NCBI GenBank assembly: GCA_947259485.1
Contig: CAMYLU010000029.1
Location: 1-52,748, forward strand
DNA length: 52,748 bases
From: an uncultured Gammaproteobacteria bacterium
Lineage (GTDB): Bacteria; Pseudomonadota; Gammaproteobacteria; GCA-001735895
Direction of reading: 5' to 3'
How positions within the stretch are numbered: the first letter of the stretch is position 1; each line of letters begins with the position of its first letter. A program made the translations under genes and the position numbers. This document shows positions 45,553-52,748 of this stretch, in pieces. The notes under the pieces were generated by a model. The model was not told the DNA's origin, ran no database searches, and worked only from the letters and a program-made list of their open reading frames with translations.

Positions 45553-46701
45553 ATGAGTAATCGAATTCCAGACACGCGCGAAATGATCAGGGAATTGATC
45601 GCGACCCCTTCAGTGAGCTGTGTGCATGCCGACCTGGATATGAGTAACCGCGGCGTTATCGATCGGGTGGCCGAGTGGAGTGAAAGTCTCGGTTTCGAGA
45701 TCGAAATCCAGTCCGTAAACAATGATAAATACAACCTGGTTGCGCGTGCCGGCAGCGGCAGTGACGGGCTGGTGCTTTCGGGCCATAGCGATACCGTGCC
45801 CTGTGACCCGTCCCTGTGGAGCAGCGATCCATTCACCGCCCGCGAGGCAGACGAGCGGATTTACGGGCTCGGCAGCTGCGATATGAAGAGTTTTCTCGCA
45901 CTCGCGCTGAAGGCAAGTAGCGGGATTAATTTTAAAGACCTCAAAAGGCCCCTCACCCTGGTGGCAACCGCCGACGAAGAAACCACCATGAGCGGCGCCC
46001 GGCTGATCGCCGATAACGGAAAAAAACTGGGACGCTTTTGCGTTATCGGCGAACCCACGGGTCTGTCCCCAATTCGACAGCATAAGGGCAACCTGACCAT
46101 GTCGGTCGAGTTCGTGGGTCAATCCGGGCACGCAAGCGATCCGGGGCTCGGTAACAATGCGCTTGACGGCATGTACCAGTTCATGACCGCCCTCTATGCC
46201 TACCGCGATAAAATCCAGCAGCAATACAATGACCCGGCCTTTACCATTCCGACGCCGACGATGAACCTGGGACATATTCATGGCGGTGACAATTCCAATC
46301 GGATCTGCGGTGCCTGCACGCTGCTGATCGATATCCGCTTTTTGCCCGCGATGTCATTCGAAACACTGCAGACCGATCTCGAACAACTCGCGGCCGAAGT
46401 GGCCGAAGCCCGCGGCCTTAGCATCATCACGCAGACCTTCGGCGATGGCATGCCCGCGATGGACACCGACGAGGCCAGCGAAATCGCCCAGTACCTGACC
46501 CATATCACCGGTAAAAAGACCGGCAGCGTGGCATTCGGCACCGAGGCGCCCTATTACAATTCGATGCAAACCGAAACCATCGTCATCGGACCCGGTTCGA
46601 TCAACCAGGCACACCAGCCCGACGAATTCCTGCCGCTGGCGCACATCGACCCGACAATAAAAATGCTCGAGGACCTGATCGACCGTTTCTGCATGACGTG
46701 A
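45553..46701 (+). CDS. argE: acetylornithine deacetylase
   Basis: A 382-residue M20-family metallopeptidase that removes acetate from N-acetylornithine in arginine synthesis. Metal and catalytic motifs: VLSGHSDTVPCD, IYGLGSCDMKSFLALAL, TLVATADEETTMSGAR (catalytic Glu), FCVIGEPTGL and the dimerisation lid. AFGTEAPYYN near the end supplies the last ligand region. The stop overlaps the pdxB GTG start (GTGA). Confidence 0.93.
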   Translation: MSNRIPDTREMIRELIATPSVSCVHADLDMSNRGVIDRVAEWSESLGFEIEIQSVNNDKYNLVARAGSGSDGLVLSGHSDTVPCDPSLWSSDPFTAREADERIYGLGSCDMKSFLALALKASSGINFKDLKRPLTLVATADEETTMSGARLIADNGKKLGRFCVIGEPTGLSPIRQHKGNLTMSVEFVGQSGHASDPGLGNNALDGMYQFMTALYAYRDKIQQQYNDPAFTIPTPTMNLGHIHGGDNSNRICGACTLLIDIRFLPAMSFETLQTDLEQLAAEVAEARGLSIITQTFGDGMPAMDTDEASEIAQYLTHITGKKTGSVAFGTEAPYYNSMQTETIVIGPGSINQAHQPDEFLPLAHIDPTIKMLEDLIDRFCMT

Positions 46702-47840
46702 AAATACTGGCCGACCAGAATATCCCCTGTGTCGCAGACGCCTTCCAGGACCTCGGCGAGGTCACGCTGATGCCCGGGCGCGAAATCAGGCGCGAACATC
46801 TCGACGATTGCCAGTGCCTGGTTATCAGGACGGTAACCCGCGTTGACGCGTCCCTGCTCGATAATACCCGGGTCGAATTTGTCGCTACCGCAACTATCGG
46901 CACCGATCACATCGACCTCGACTACCTGGCAAAATCGGGTATTGGCTGTAGTAACGCGGCAGGCTGTAATGCTGAAGCCGCATCGGAGTACGTGATCAGT
47001 GGCCTGTTCGCGCTGGCGCAACGCAAAGGATTTGATCCGTTTCAATTGAAAGCCGGTATCGTCGGTTTCGGTAATGTCGGCTCCCGCCTATATCAGAAGC
47101 TCGACTCACTCGGCATTGAATGCCTCGCTTGTGACCCGCCGCTGCAGGAATCCGGCACCACCCGAAGAAACTTTGTCAACCTCGATACCATCCTCAAGGA
47201 ATGTAATTTCATCTCGCTGCACGTGCCATTAACGAGTGTAGGCAGGCATCCCACCTTCCACCTGCTCGATACCGAACGGCTACAGCGCCTGGCTGACGGC
47301 TGTCTGCTGGTTAACGCCGCCCGCGGTGAGGTAGTCGACAACCAGGCGTTACTGAACGTGTTAAAGCAGCGTGACGATTTGCTCGTTTGCCTGGATACCT
47401 GGGAAAACGAACCGAACCTGTTGCGCGAGCTGCTGCTTCGAGTCGACCTCGCTACCCCGCATATCGCCGGCTACAGCGTCGAGGGGCGTCTGCGCGGTAC
47501 ACAGATGGTGCTCGATGCAGTCTCCGAGTATTTCAAGCTCTCGTCCCGTTGGCACATGACGCAACAGCTTCCGCCAGATCGAAAACTGAATATCCAGGCA
47601 TCGGACTCGAACGCATCGGCCTGGCAAGACCTGTTTTGCCAGCACTTCGATATCTGGCGTGATCACGAAGCCCTTACTGCTGGAAGCCACCTCGACGAGG
47701 CATCTTTTGCCCGGCACTTCGACGCGTTACGCCGTGTTTACCCCGATCGACTTGAGTACGAGCGCTTTATCGTGCAGCAGCAAGATTCTGGTTTACCAGC
47801 TGAACTAATACAGCAGTTAGGATTTCAAACCGGGTTTTGA
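46698..47840 (+). CDS. pdxB: erythronate-4-phosphate dehydrogenase
   Basis: A 380-residue NAD-dependent 2-hydroxyacid dehydrogenase of pyridoxal-phosphate synthesis. It starts at GTG with four-base overlap on argE. Motifs: MKILADQNIPCVADAF, ATIGTDHIDLDYL, SNAAGCNAEAASEYVIS, the Rossmann VGFGNVGSRLYQKLDSLG, NAARGEVVDNQAL (catalytic Arg), DTWENEP (Glu) and ATPHIAGYSVEG (His). The C-terminal DUF3410 dimerisation domain typical of PdxB is present. Confidence 0.96.
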   Translation: MKILADQNIPCVADAFQDLGEVTLMPGREIRREHLDDCQCLVIRTVTRVDASLLDNTRVEFVATATIGTDHIDLDYLAKSGIGCSNAAGCNAEAASEYVISGLFALAQRKGFDPFQLKAGIVGFGNVGSRLYQKLDSLGIECLACDPPLQESGTTRRNFVNLDTILKECNFISLHVPLTSVGRHPTFHLLDTERLQRLADGCLLVNAARGEVVDNQALLNVLKQRDDLLVCLDTWENEPNLLRELLLRVDLATPHIAGYSVEGRLRGTQMVLDAVSEYFKLSSRWHMTQQLPPDRKLNIQASDSNASAWQDLFCQHFDIWRDHEALTAGSHLDEASFARHFDALRRVYPDRLEYERFIVQQQDSGLPAELIQQLGFQTGF

Positions 47841-47852
47841 ACCAAAATCCGG
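47830..47852. terminator. weak bidirectional hairpin between pdxB and the convergent GGDEF-EAL gene
   Basis: CCGGGTTTTG AAC CAAAATCCGG gives an imperfect stem with one mismatch. It lies over the pdxB stop and just before the convergent stop; the lack of a T run makes termination uncertain. Confidence 0.3.
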
Positions 47853-47855
47853 CAA

Positions 47856-50800
47856 TCAGGGACGAAGCTGCACCACGTTAGCGGGAGACCCCAGGTGTTG
47901 TTGCGGGTTGCGAATCATCGCCTCGAGCGCACTGGCTTCGGTCGGCTTACTCAACAGGTAACCCTGTATCTCGTCAACGCCATACTCACCCAGCAGGTCG
48001 AATTGCGCCTGCTCTTCGACACCCTCGGCAATCACTTTCAGGTTCATCGAATGTGCCATCGATATCAGCGTCTGCACGATTTTCTGGTCATTTTCATCGG
48101 CGCACAGGTCACGGATAAATCCACGATCAATTTTTAACGCGTCGATCGGCAGCGCCTTCAGGTAACCCAGCGAAGAATAACCGGTACCGAAGTCATCGAT
48201 CGCAATCGAAATGCCCCGCGCATTCAACCGCTCCAGCGACTCGAGCGCTTTTTGCATGTTTTCCATGAGGACGGTCTCGGTGATTTCAACCTCGAACAAC
48301 CGCGGCGGAACCTTGTATTCTTCCAGGTACTGCAGAATCTTTGGCACGATGTCTGACTGGATCAATTGCTTGCTCGACAGGTTGATCGCGATCTTGCAAT
48401 CGTGGATGCCGTCATCGAGCCAGCTGCGTAGCTGTTGACAAGCCTGCCTGATAACCCAGTCGCCGATCTGCAGGATCAACCCGCGCTGCTCGGCAAATTC
48501 AATAAATTCGTAGGGCGATACCACGCCACGGGTGGGATGATTCCAACGGATCAACGCCTCGACACCGACGACTTTTTGCTCGCTGATATCCAGTTTCGGC
48601 TGGTATTGCAGTACCCATTCCTCGTTTTCGATTGCCTGGCGCAGATCAGCTTCAAGTTGCCGATGTTTAATCGAAATCTCCTGCACATGGTGATCGAAGA
48701 ACTGGTACCCGATATCCGACTTATGTTTTTTGCTATATTGCTTGGCACTCATCGCATGGTTGAGCAATTCTTCAACACTGTCCGCGTCCGTCGGGTAGAG
48801 GCTGACACCGATGTTGCTGGTGGGATATATGGTATTGCCATCGATCTCGACCTCCTCGTTGACGATATCCATCACCCTTTTTACGGCCCAGGTTACCTGT
48901 TCCTTTTCTGGGAGATCGGTAAACAGCACCGCGAATTCATCTCCGGCAAAACGCGAAACGCTCAAGCGCGAAACGCCGTCGGTTTTACGCACAATCGAGT
49001 TCAACCGGTAAGCGATTTTCTTCAGCAACTCGTCGCCTCCTGATCTGCCCAGGGTCGCGTTGATCTGGCTAAACATATCGATGTCGATAATCAGGACTGC
49101 AGCGAGTTGATCGTGACGGCAACCGCGCTCGATCGCCTGGTGAATCCGGTCGTAAAACAGTACCTGGTTGGGCAACCCGGTCAGGCTGTCATAGCTTTTA
49201 CTGTATTCGAGTTCGGATGAAAACTCGGACGCCATGTTTTCAAGTTCAGCAATGCGGTGCTGCAGGTTCGCGACGTTCGACCCGGCCTCGGATTCCTGTG
49301 GATTTTCGGCAACCACCATTTCAGTTTGATCCTCATCGGTTGCCATCGCGGCCCAGCTGACAACCCGGTTACGCCCGGTTTGCTTGGCGGCATAAAGTGC
49401 TTCGTCAGCAAGATGATTCAAATTGCCCTGATCTGTCGGATTGTCATGCATGCTGGCAACGCCGAGACTCGCGGTGACACGCGGTCCGTTTTCGTAGCGC
49501 TTGGTTGATTCATCCTTTACCCGCAGACGTATGCGCTCGGCCACTTTTATCGCCATATCGACCGGCATGCCCGGCAACACCACGCAAAATTCCTCACCAC
49601 CATAACGCGCAACGAGATCATCCTTGCGAGTATTCGCCTTCAAGATTTCGGCAAGCATCTTGATCACTTCGTCACCGGTGGCATGCCCGAAGTTATCGTT
49701 GACCAGCTTGAAGTGATCGAGGTCGACCATGATGCAGCAAAGCTCGGAGCCATCCGCAAGAGATGCGTTAAACAGTAATTCGAATTCTTCCGAAAATGCG
49801 CGCCGGTTCAGACACCCGGTGAGCGAATCCCGGGTTGCAAGATAGGACAGTTCCTTGTTTTGCTCGTTAACCTGTGCCTGTGATTTTTCCAGGCGTTGCA
49901 CCATTGTCTGCAATTGGACGTTACGCTCCTCGATCTCGGTAATATCATCGAGGGTAATCAGCACGCCCTGAGCTTTCCCTTCCGGGCTAAGGATTGGCGA
50001 AGCGTTGATCGCAAACTTGAAAGTGTTACCGTCTTCAGATTTGAGATTAAATTGGGCACCGATAGACGCCTTGCCGGTTTTGAGAACATCGAGCCAGGGC
50101 AGCTCGGTCCCGGATTTCCGTTTCGAAACGCGTTCCCAGTTCAACTCGGAGGCCTTGCCGCCAAGTAATGAAAACGGATCGCGACCGATTTTATCGCTGA
50201 AAGCCTTGTTGGTGAGCAGAATCTGCTCGTCTTCGTCGACGATCATGACCCCTTCGGAAAGGGTATCGAATGCAGCATTGACGCGTTCCGGGATAACCGC
50301 CGATGGATCGAGTTGGCGCAGCGTCCTCAGCATGAACACCAGGTAAACGAAAAAACCGATCAGCAGGCAAAACAGGACCAGCTTGAAGATTCCCTTTTCG
50401 ACAAAACCAAACAATGAGTCACTTTTAAGCGCCTCGAAGCGCAATTCGACGTTGCCCCACAGTTTCCCTTTCTGCAACAACGGCACCAGTACATGAGACG
50501 AAGTCGACTTGTTACCTGTAAATCCCTGCCATAACTTGTCATGGTTTGCAGATTTAAAAACGAGCTGACCCGATTCCTTACGGATTCCGGTTGAGAGGAT
50601 GCTGGGATTACGCTTGGCCACCAGGTTCACCAGGCGCTCCAGCCTTTTGATGTCACGCGTCGGATCCATAGTCGCAAACTGGATGGCCAGCGATTCACTG
50701 ACTTGCTTGCGCGTCTCCAGTCGCATTTTGTCTTCATCGGGCGTGAAACCGACCATTTCGGCACCGAGCAGAATACAGGCCGTCAGCATCGCCAGCGCAA

Positions 50801-50858
50801 AACTGATGCGCATCGCCGGAAATAAGACGCCCACGGATTTACGTAATTTATTCATCAA
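47856..50858 (-). CDS. membrane sensor with PAS, two GGDEF domains and one EAL domain
   Basis: 1000 residues. Membrane helix 1 (about 16-36), a periplasmic domain (about 37-155), helix 2 (about 158-178), PAS (about 190-315), coiled coil, first GGDEF (about 335-500) with GGEEF at 420-424 and I-site RKDD at 411-414, a linker, second GGDEF (about 550-720) with AGDEF at 638-642, then EAL (about 735-980) with EAL at 767-769, IDDFGTGYSSLGYLK and VIAEGVEEQ intact. Two GGDEF domains with one EAL in one chain are unusual. First GGDEF and EAL look catalytically complete; the second GGDEF has Ala for the first Gly and no properly spaced I-site. It lies 47 bases downstream of the large repeat protein on the same strand, so cotranscription is likely. 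Confidence 0.92.
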   Translation of the reverse strand: MMNKLRKSVGVLFPAMRISFALAMLTACILLGAEMVGFTPDEDKMRLETRKQVSESLAIQFATMDPTRDIKRLERLVNLVAKRNPSILSTGIRKESGQLVFKSANHDKLWQGFTGNKSTSSHVLVPLLQKGKLWGNVELRFEALKSDSLFGFVEKGIFKLVLFCLLIGFFVYLVFMLRTLRQLDPSAVIPERVNAAFDTLSEGVMIVDEDEQILLTNKAFSDKIGRDPFSLLGGKASELNWERVSKRKSGTELPWLDVLKTGKASIGAQFNLKSEDGNTFKFAINASPILSPEGKAQGVLITLDDITEIEERNVQLQTMVQRLEKSQAQVNEQNKELSYLATRDSLTGCLNRRAFSEEFELLFNASLADGSELCCIMVDLDHFKLVNDNFGHATGDEVIKMLAEILKANTRKDDLVARYGGEEFCVVLPGMPVDMAIKVAERIRLRVKDESTKRYENGPRVTASLGVASMHDNPTDQGNLNHLADEALYAAKQTGRNRVVSWAAMATDEDQTEMVVAENPQESEAGSNVANLQHRIAELENMASEFSSELEYSKSYDSLTGLPNQVLFYDRIHQAIERGCRHDQLAAVLIIDIDMFSQINATLGRSGGDELLKKIAYRLNSIVRKTDGVSRLSVSRFAGDEFAVLFTDLPEKEQVTWAVKRVMDIVNEEVEIDGNTIYPTSNIGVSLYPTDADSVEELLNHAMSAKQYSKKHKSDIGYQFFDHHVQEISIKHRQLEADLRQAIENEEWVLQYQPKLDISEQKVVGVEALIRWNHPTRGVVSPYEFIEFAEQRGLILQIGDWVIRQACQQLRSWLDDGIHDCKIAINLSSKQLIQSDIVPKILQYLEEYKVPPRLFEVEITETVLMENMQKALESLERLNARGISIAIDDFGTGYSSLGYLKALPIDALKIDRGFIRDLCADENDQKIVQTLISMAHSMNLKVIAEGVEEQAQFDLLGEYGVDEIQGYLLSKPTEASALEAMIRNPQQHLGSPANVVQLRP

Positions 50859-50905
50859 TAAATCCTGATCTCACTCCAACCTTAGCCAATTATCGGGTTG
50901 CGAAT

Positions 50906-52748
50906 TCATTGCTGCGAATCCCCTTTTCCCGAGAACATGTTATCCACTTTCCTGGCATGCTCCCTGACCACCGTCTTATCATCGTCATCGTCATCAGGTT
51001 CAACCTCTTCCTCGTCTTCCCTGTTCTTAAGTATCGGCAGCGGGTCGAATCGGTTGAGTAAGGGGACCGTAGACATGAAGCTCGCCAACAGGGCGCCGCC
51101 ACGCAACACCCAGCTCACGATACCCACGGTAAGGCTGGCAGTGGAACCCACAAAGATCTGAACATTGACATCATCAGCGTTCTGCTGCGCAGCCTCGTCG
51201 TCCATGCCGAGGTGCATGCTATCGATTCTGCCAAGCAGTTCGAGCTCGTACTGTTCATTAAGCGCTTCGTCATCGCTAACCTGCAGGGTTAGCGAATCGA
51301 TATTCAGGCTCTGAGGATTCACTGCCCGCGGTTGATCCGGGATCATTGCAGCCTGTTTCTCGCTTTCCGGACCGTAATTAACCGGATCACCCTCCGGTTC
51401 ATCCGTTTGTGCAAAGCTCGGAGCTTCGTCAGGAACAGGGGGACTTGCGGCTTGTGGTACTGCAATAATTTCTTCCAGTATCAGGTCTTCACCAGTACCA
51501 CCCTGCTCTTCCTGAACTTCATCGGGTGATTCGTCGACAGGAGGCTCTTCATCGGGTGGCGGCTCTTCCGGAGGTGGCGGTGCAGGAGGCGCCTCGGCGG
51601 TCCCGTTGATAACAATCTCCACGTCATGCGTGCTGCCATCAGCCGTTGTTACCGTGAGAATTTCTATCATTGATTCTCCCGCCTGTAGCGCCTGAATCTC
51701 GGCATGGCTGTTGTCGGCGGTGTAACTCCAGTTTCCCGCCGCATCGATCGCCAGGTCACCAAAGTTCCCCTGGATGGTCTCGGCCACAAAACTTGATTGC
51801 CCGATATCGGCATCCGAAATCGTCAAAGCACCTGCAGTAGTCAGCTTACCGGTGGAGTCGACTCGATCCTCGATCACAAAGCCTGTATCTATCCCTCCGA
51901 TCACCGGCAGATTGTTGAAATTATTCACGGTGATCACGAAGGTTTCGCTGTCGATTAAATTGCCAGTACCGTTGTCGGTTACTGTTATGGTCACTGATGG
52001 CGCAGTTCCGCCTAGACCCATTGCTGGTACCCAACTAAATACACCCGTATTGGCATCGATCGTCATGCCGGCTGCCAAAGAAGCCGCATCTAAAGAGAAC
52101 GTCAGGGTGTCGGCCGGTAAGTCACTATCGGTTGCCGTCGCCGTAAAAGAGAGTGTGGCTAATTCATCGACAGTCTGATTACCGATCGCGCTCAGAACCG
52201 GGGGCGTGTTGACATCGTTCACGGTGATGGTGAAGGTCTCGCTATCCACGAGGTTGCCGGTGCCGCTATCAGTGACCGTAATCGTCACCGAGGACGTGGA
52301 GCCGCCCTGGCCTTCGGTCGGGATCCAGGAGAACGCCCCAGTGTTGGCATCGATGGTCATGCCGGCGGCAAGCGATGCCGCATCTAATGAGAACGTCAGG
52401 GTGTCTACCGGCAGATCGGAGTCCGTCGCGGTTGCGGTGAAGCTCAAGGTCGCCAGCTCATCGATATTTTGGTTGCCGATCGCACCCAGCACTGGGGGGG
52501 TATTGACATCATTCACGGTGATGGTGAAGGTCTCACTGTCGACGAGGTTGCCCGTGCCGCTATCGGTGACCGTAATCGTCACGGACGGGGTCGATCCGCC
52601 TTGTCCTTCCGATGGCGTCCAGGCGAAGGCACCGGTGTTGGCATCGATGGTCATGCCAGCAGCTATTGATGCCGCATCCAGGCTAAAGGTTAACGTATCG
52701 GCCGGCAAATCCGAGTCAGTCGCCGTCGCGGTGAAGCTCAAGGTTACC
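50906..52748 (-). CDS. large cadherin/VCBS-type repeat protein, C-terminal part (5' end outside window)
   Basis: The frame is open to the window edge, so only the C-terminal ~614 residues are seen. They consist of 98-residue putative-Ig/cadherin-like repeats (TLSFTATATDSDLPADTLTF ... SVTITVTDSGTGNLVDSETF), a VCBS-like unit (GALTISDADIGQSSF ... NWSYTADNSHAEIQALQAG), a Pro/Glu-rich linker (PPAPPPPEEPPPDEEPP), and a C-terminal region with a hydrophobic segment near ASLTVGIVSWVLRGGALLAS then MSTVPLLNRFDPLPIL and an acidic tail (EEEVEPDDDDDD). Repeats of this type occur in giant calcium-binding adhesins. The C-terminal hydrophobic block suggests membrane anchoring rather than type I secretion, since no RTX nonapeptides are visible. 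The acidic cytoplasmic-looking tail is notable. Confidence 0.8.
   Translation of the reverse strand, partial: VTLSFTATATDSDLPADTLTFSLDAASIAAGMTIDANTGAFAWTPSEGQGGSTPSVTITVTDSGTGNLVDSETFTITVNDVNTPPVLGAIGNQNIDELATLSFTATATDSDLPVDTLTFSLDAASLAAGMTIDANTGAFSWIPTEGQGGSTSSVTITVTDSGTGNLVDSETFTITVNDVNTPPVLSAIGNQTVDELATLSFTATATDSDLPADTLTFSLDAASLAAGMTIDANTGVFSWVPAMGLGGTAPSVTITVTDNGTGNLIDSETFVITVNNFNNLPVIGGIDTGFVIEDRVDSTGKLTTAGALTISDADIGQSSFVAETIQGNFGDLAIDAAGNWSYTADNSHAEIQALQAGESMIEILTVTTADGSTHDVEIVINGTAEAPPAPPPPEEPPPDEEPPVDESPDEVQEEQGGTGEDLILEEIIAVPQAASPPVPDEAPSFAQTDEPEGDPVNYGPESEKQAAMIPDQPRAVNPQSLNIDSLTLQVSDDEALNEQYELELLGRIDSMHLGMDDEAAQQNADDVNVQIFVGSTASLTVGIVSWVLRGGALLASFMSTVPLLNRFDPLPILKNREDEEEVEPDDDDDDKTVVREHARKVDNMFSGKGDSQQ
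51880..52748 (-). repeat. tandem 294-bp direct repeats inside the surface-protein gene
   Basis: A 98-codon unit recurs in phase: boundaries near 52741, 52447 and 52153, with the third copy decaying near 51900. The first two copies are nearly identical at the DNA level, implying recent duplication or conversion. Assembly of such arrays from short reads is error-prone, so copy number is uncertain. Confidence 0.85.

Noticed and set aside
45284-45556. Frame coding repeated RHPGPRAGI and GGRNDE sequences
   Set aside because: Also a translation of palindromic repeats upstream of argE.

Overview
The window looks like a piece of a free-living gammaproteobacterial genome, probably an assembled environmental (perhaps marine) contig. 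The evidence is blocks of gene order I know from Pseudomonas and E. coli: groES-groEL next to fxsA, cutA-dsbD, and aroQ-accB-accC-prmA-(DUF3426)-dusB-fis-purH-purD. Base composition is roughly even, except for the first ~250 bases, which are visibly GC-rich and encode a different protein family. That edge is probably a chimeric join.

Region 1 (1-10.4 kb, + strand) is the least ordinary part. An apbE remnant is followed by a tight run of nine envelope genes: a secreted coiled-coil protein, a large exported TPR protein, a 941-residue TPR lipoprotein, a small TPR lipoprotein, a 94-residue exported protein, a TolQ/ExbB homologue, two TolR/ExbD homologues and a TonB-like protein with an AgmX/PglI-type C-terminal domain. 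This resembles the AglRQS-Glt trans-envelope machinery of Myxococcus gliding more than an iron-uptake TonB system. The first ExbD has Asn where the proton-carrying Asp normally sits, while the second keeps Asp, so the motor may be asymmetric. A GNAT acetyltransferase and a terminator end the run.

Region 2 (10.6-27 kb) is housekeeping. groES-groEL sit behind a perfect CIRCE operator, with fxsA beside them. cutA leads to dsbD, which has two tandem periplasmic DsbD-alpha domains instead of one, and then a TlpA-like thioredoxin. aroQ-accB-accC-prmA-DUF3426 and dusB-fis-purH-purD follow, with a SulP anion transporter inserted in the middle of this normally continuous block.

Region 3 (27-35.7 kb) holds a zinc-ribbon microprotein, a 42-residue membrane microprotein and a PhoP/PhoQ-like two-component pair split by a 159-bp MITE-like element. 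Beyond these lie a glycine-zipper envelope protein, a CPA2 antiporter, a YadG/YadH-like ABC exporter, tatD, bpt and ampD.

Region 4 (35.7-48 kb) contains a complete aapJQMP amino-acid ABC transporter, a GNAT enzyme, a GAF-PAS-GGDEF-EAL protein with a degenerate EAL domain, ilvD, argE and pdxB. Three clusters of palindromic repeats with conserved tips and covarying stems lie between these genes.

Region 5 (47.8 kb to the end, - strand) has a large repetitive cadherin/VCBS-type surface protein, cut by the window edge. Downstream of it on the same strand is a membrane sensor with two GGDEF domains and one EAL domain, suggesting c-di-GMP control linked to an adhesin. I saw no rRNA, tRNA, CRISPR array or intact transposase gene.
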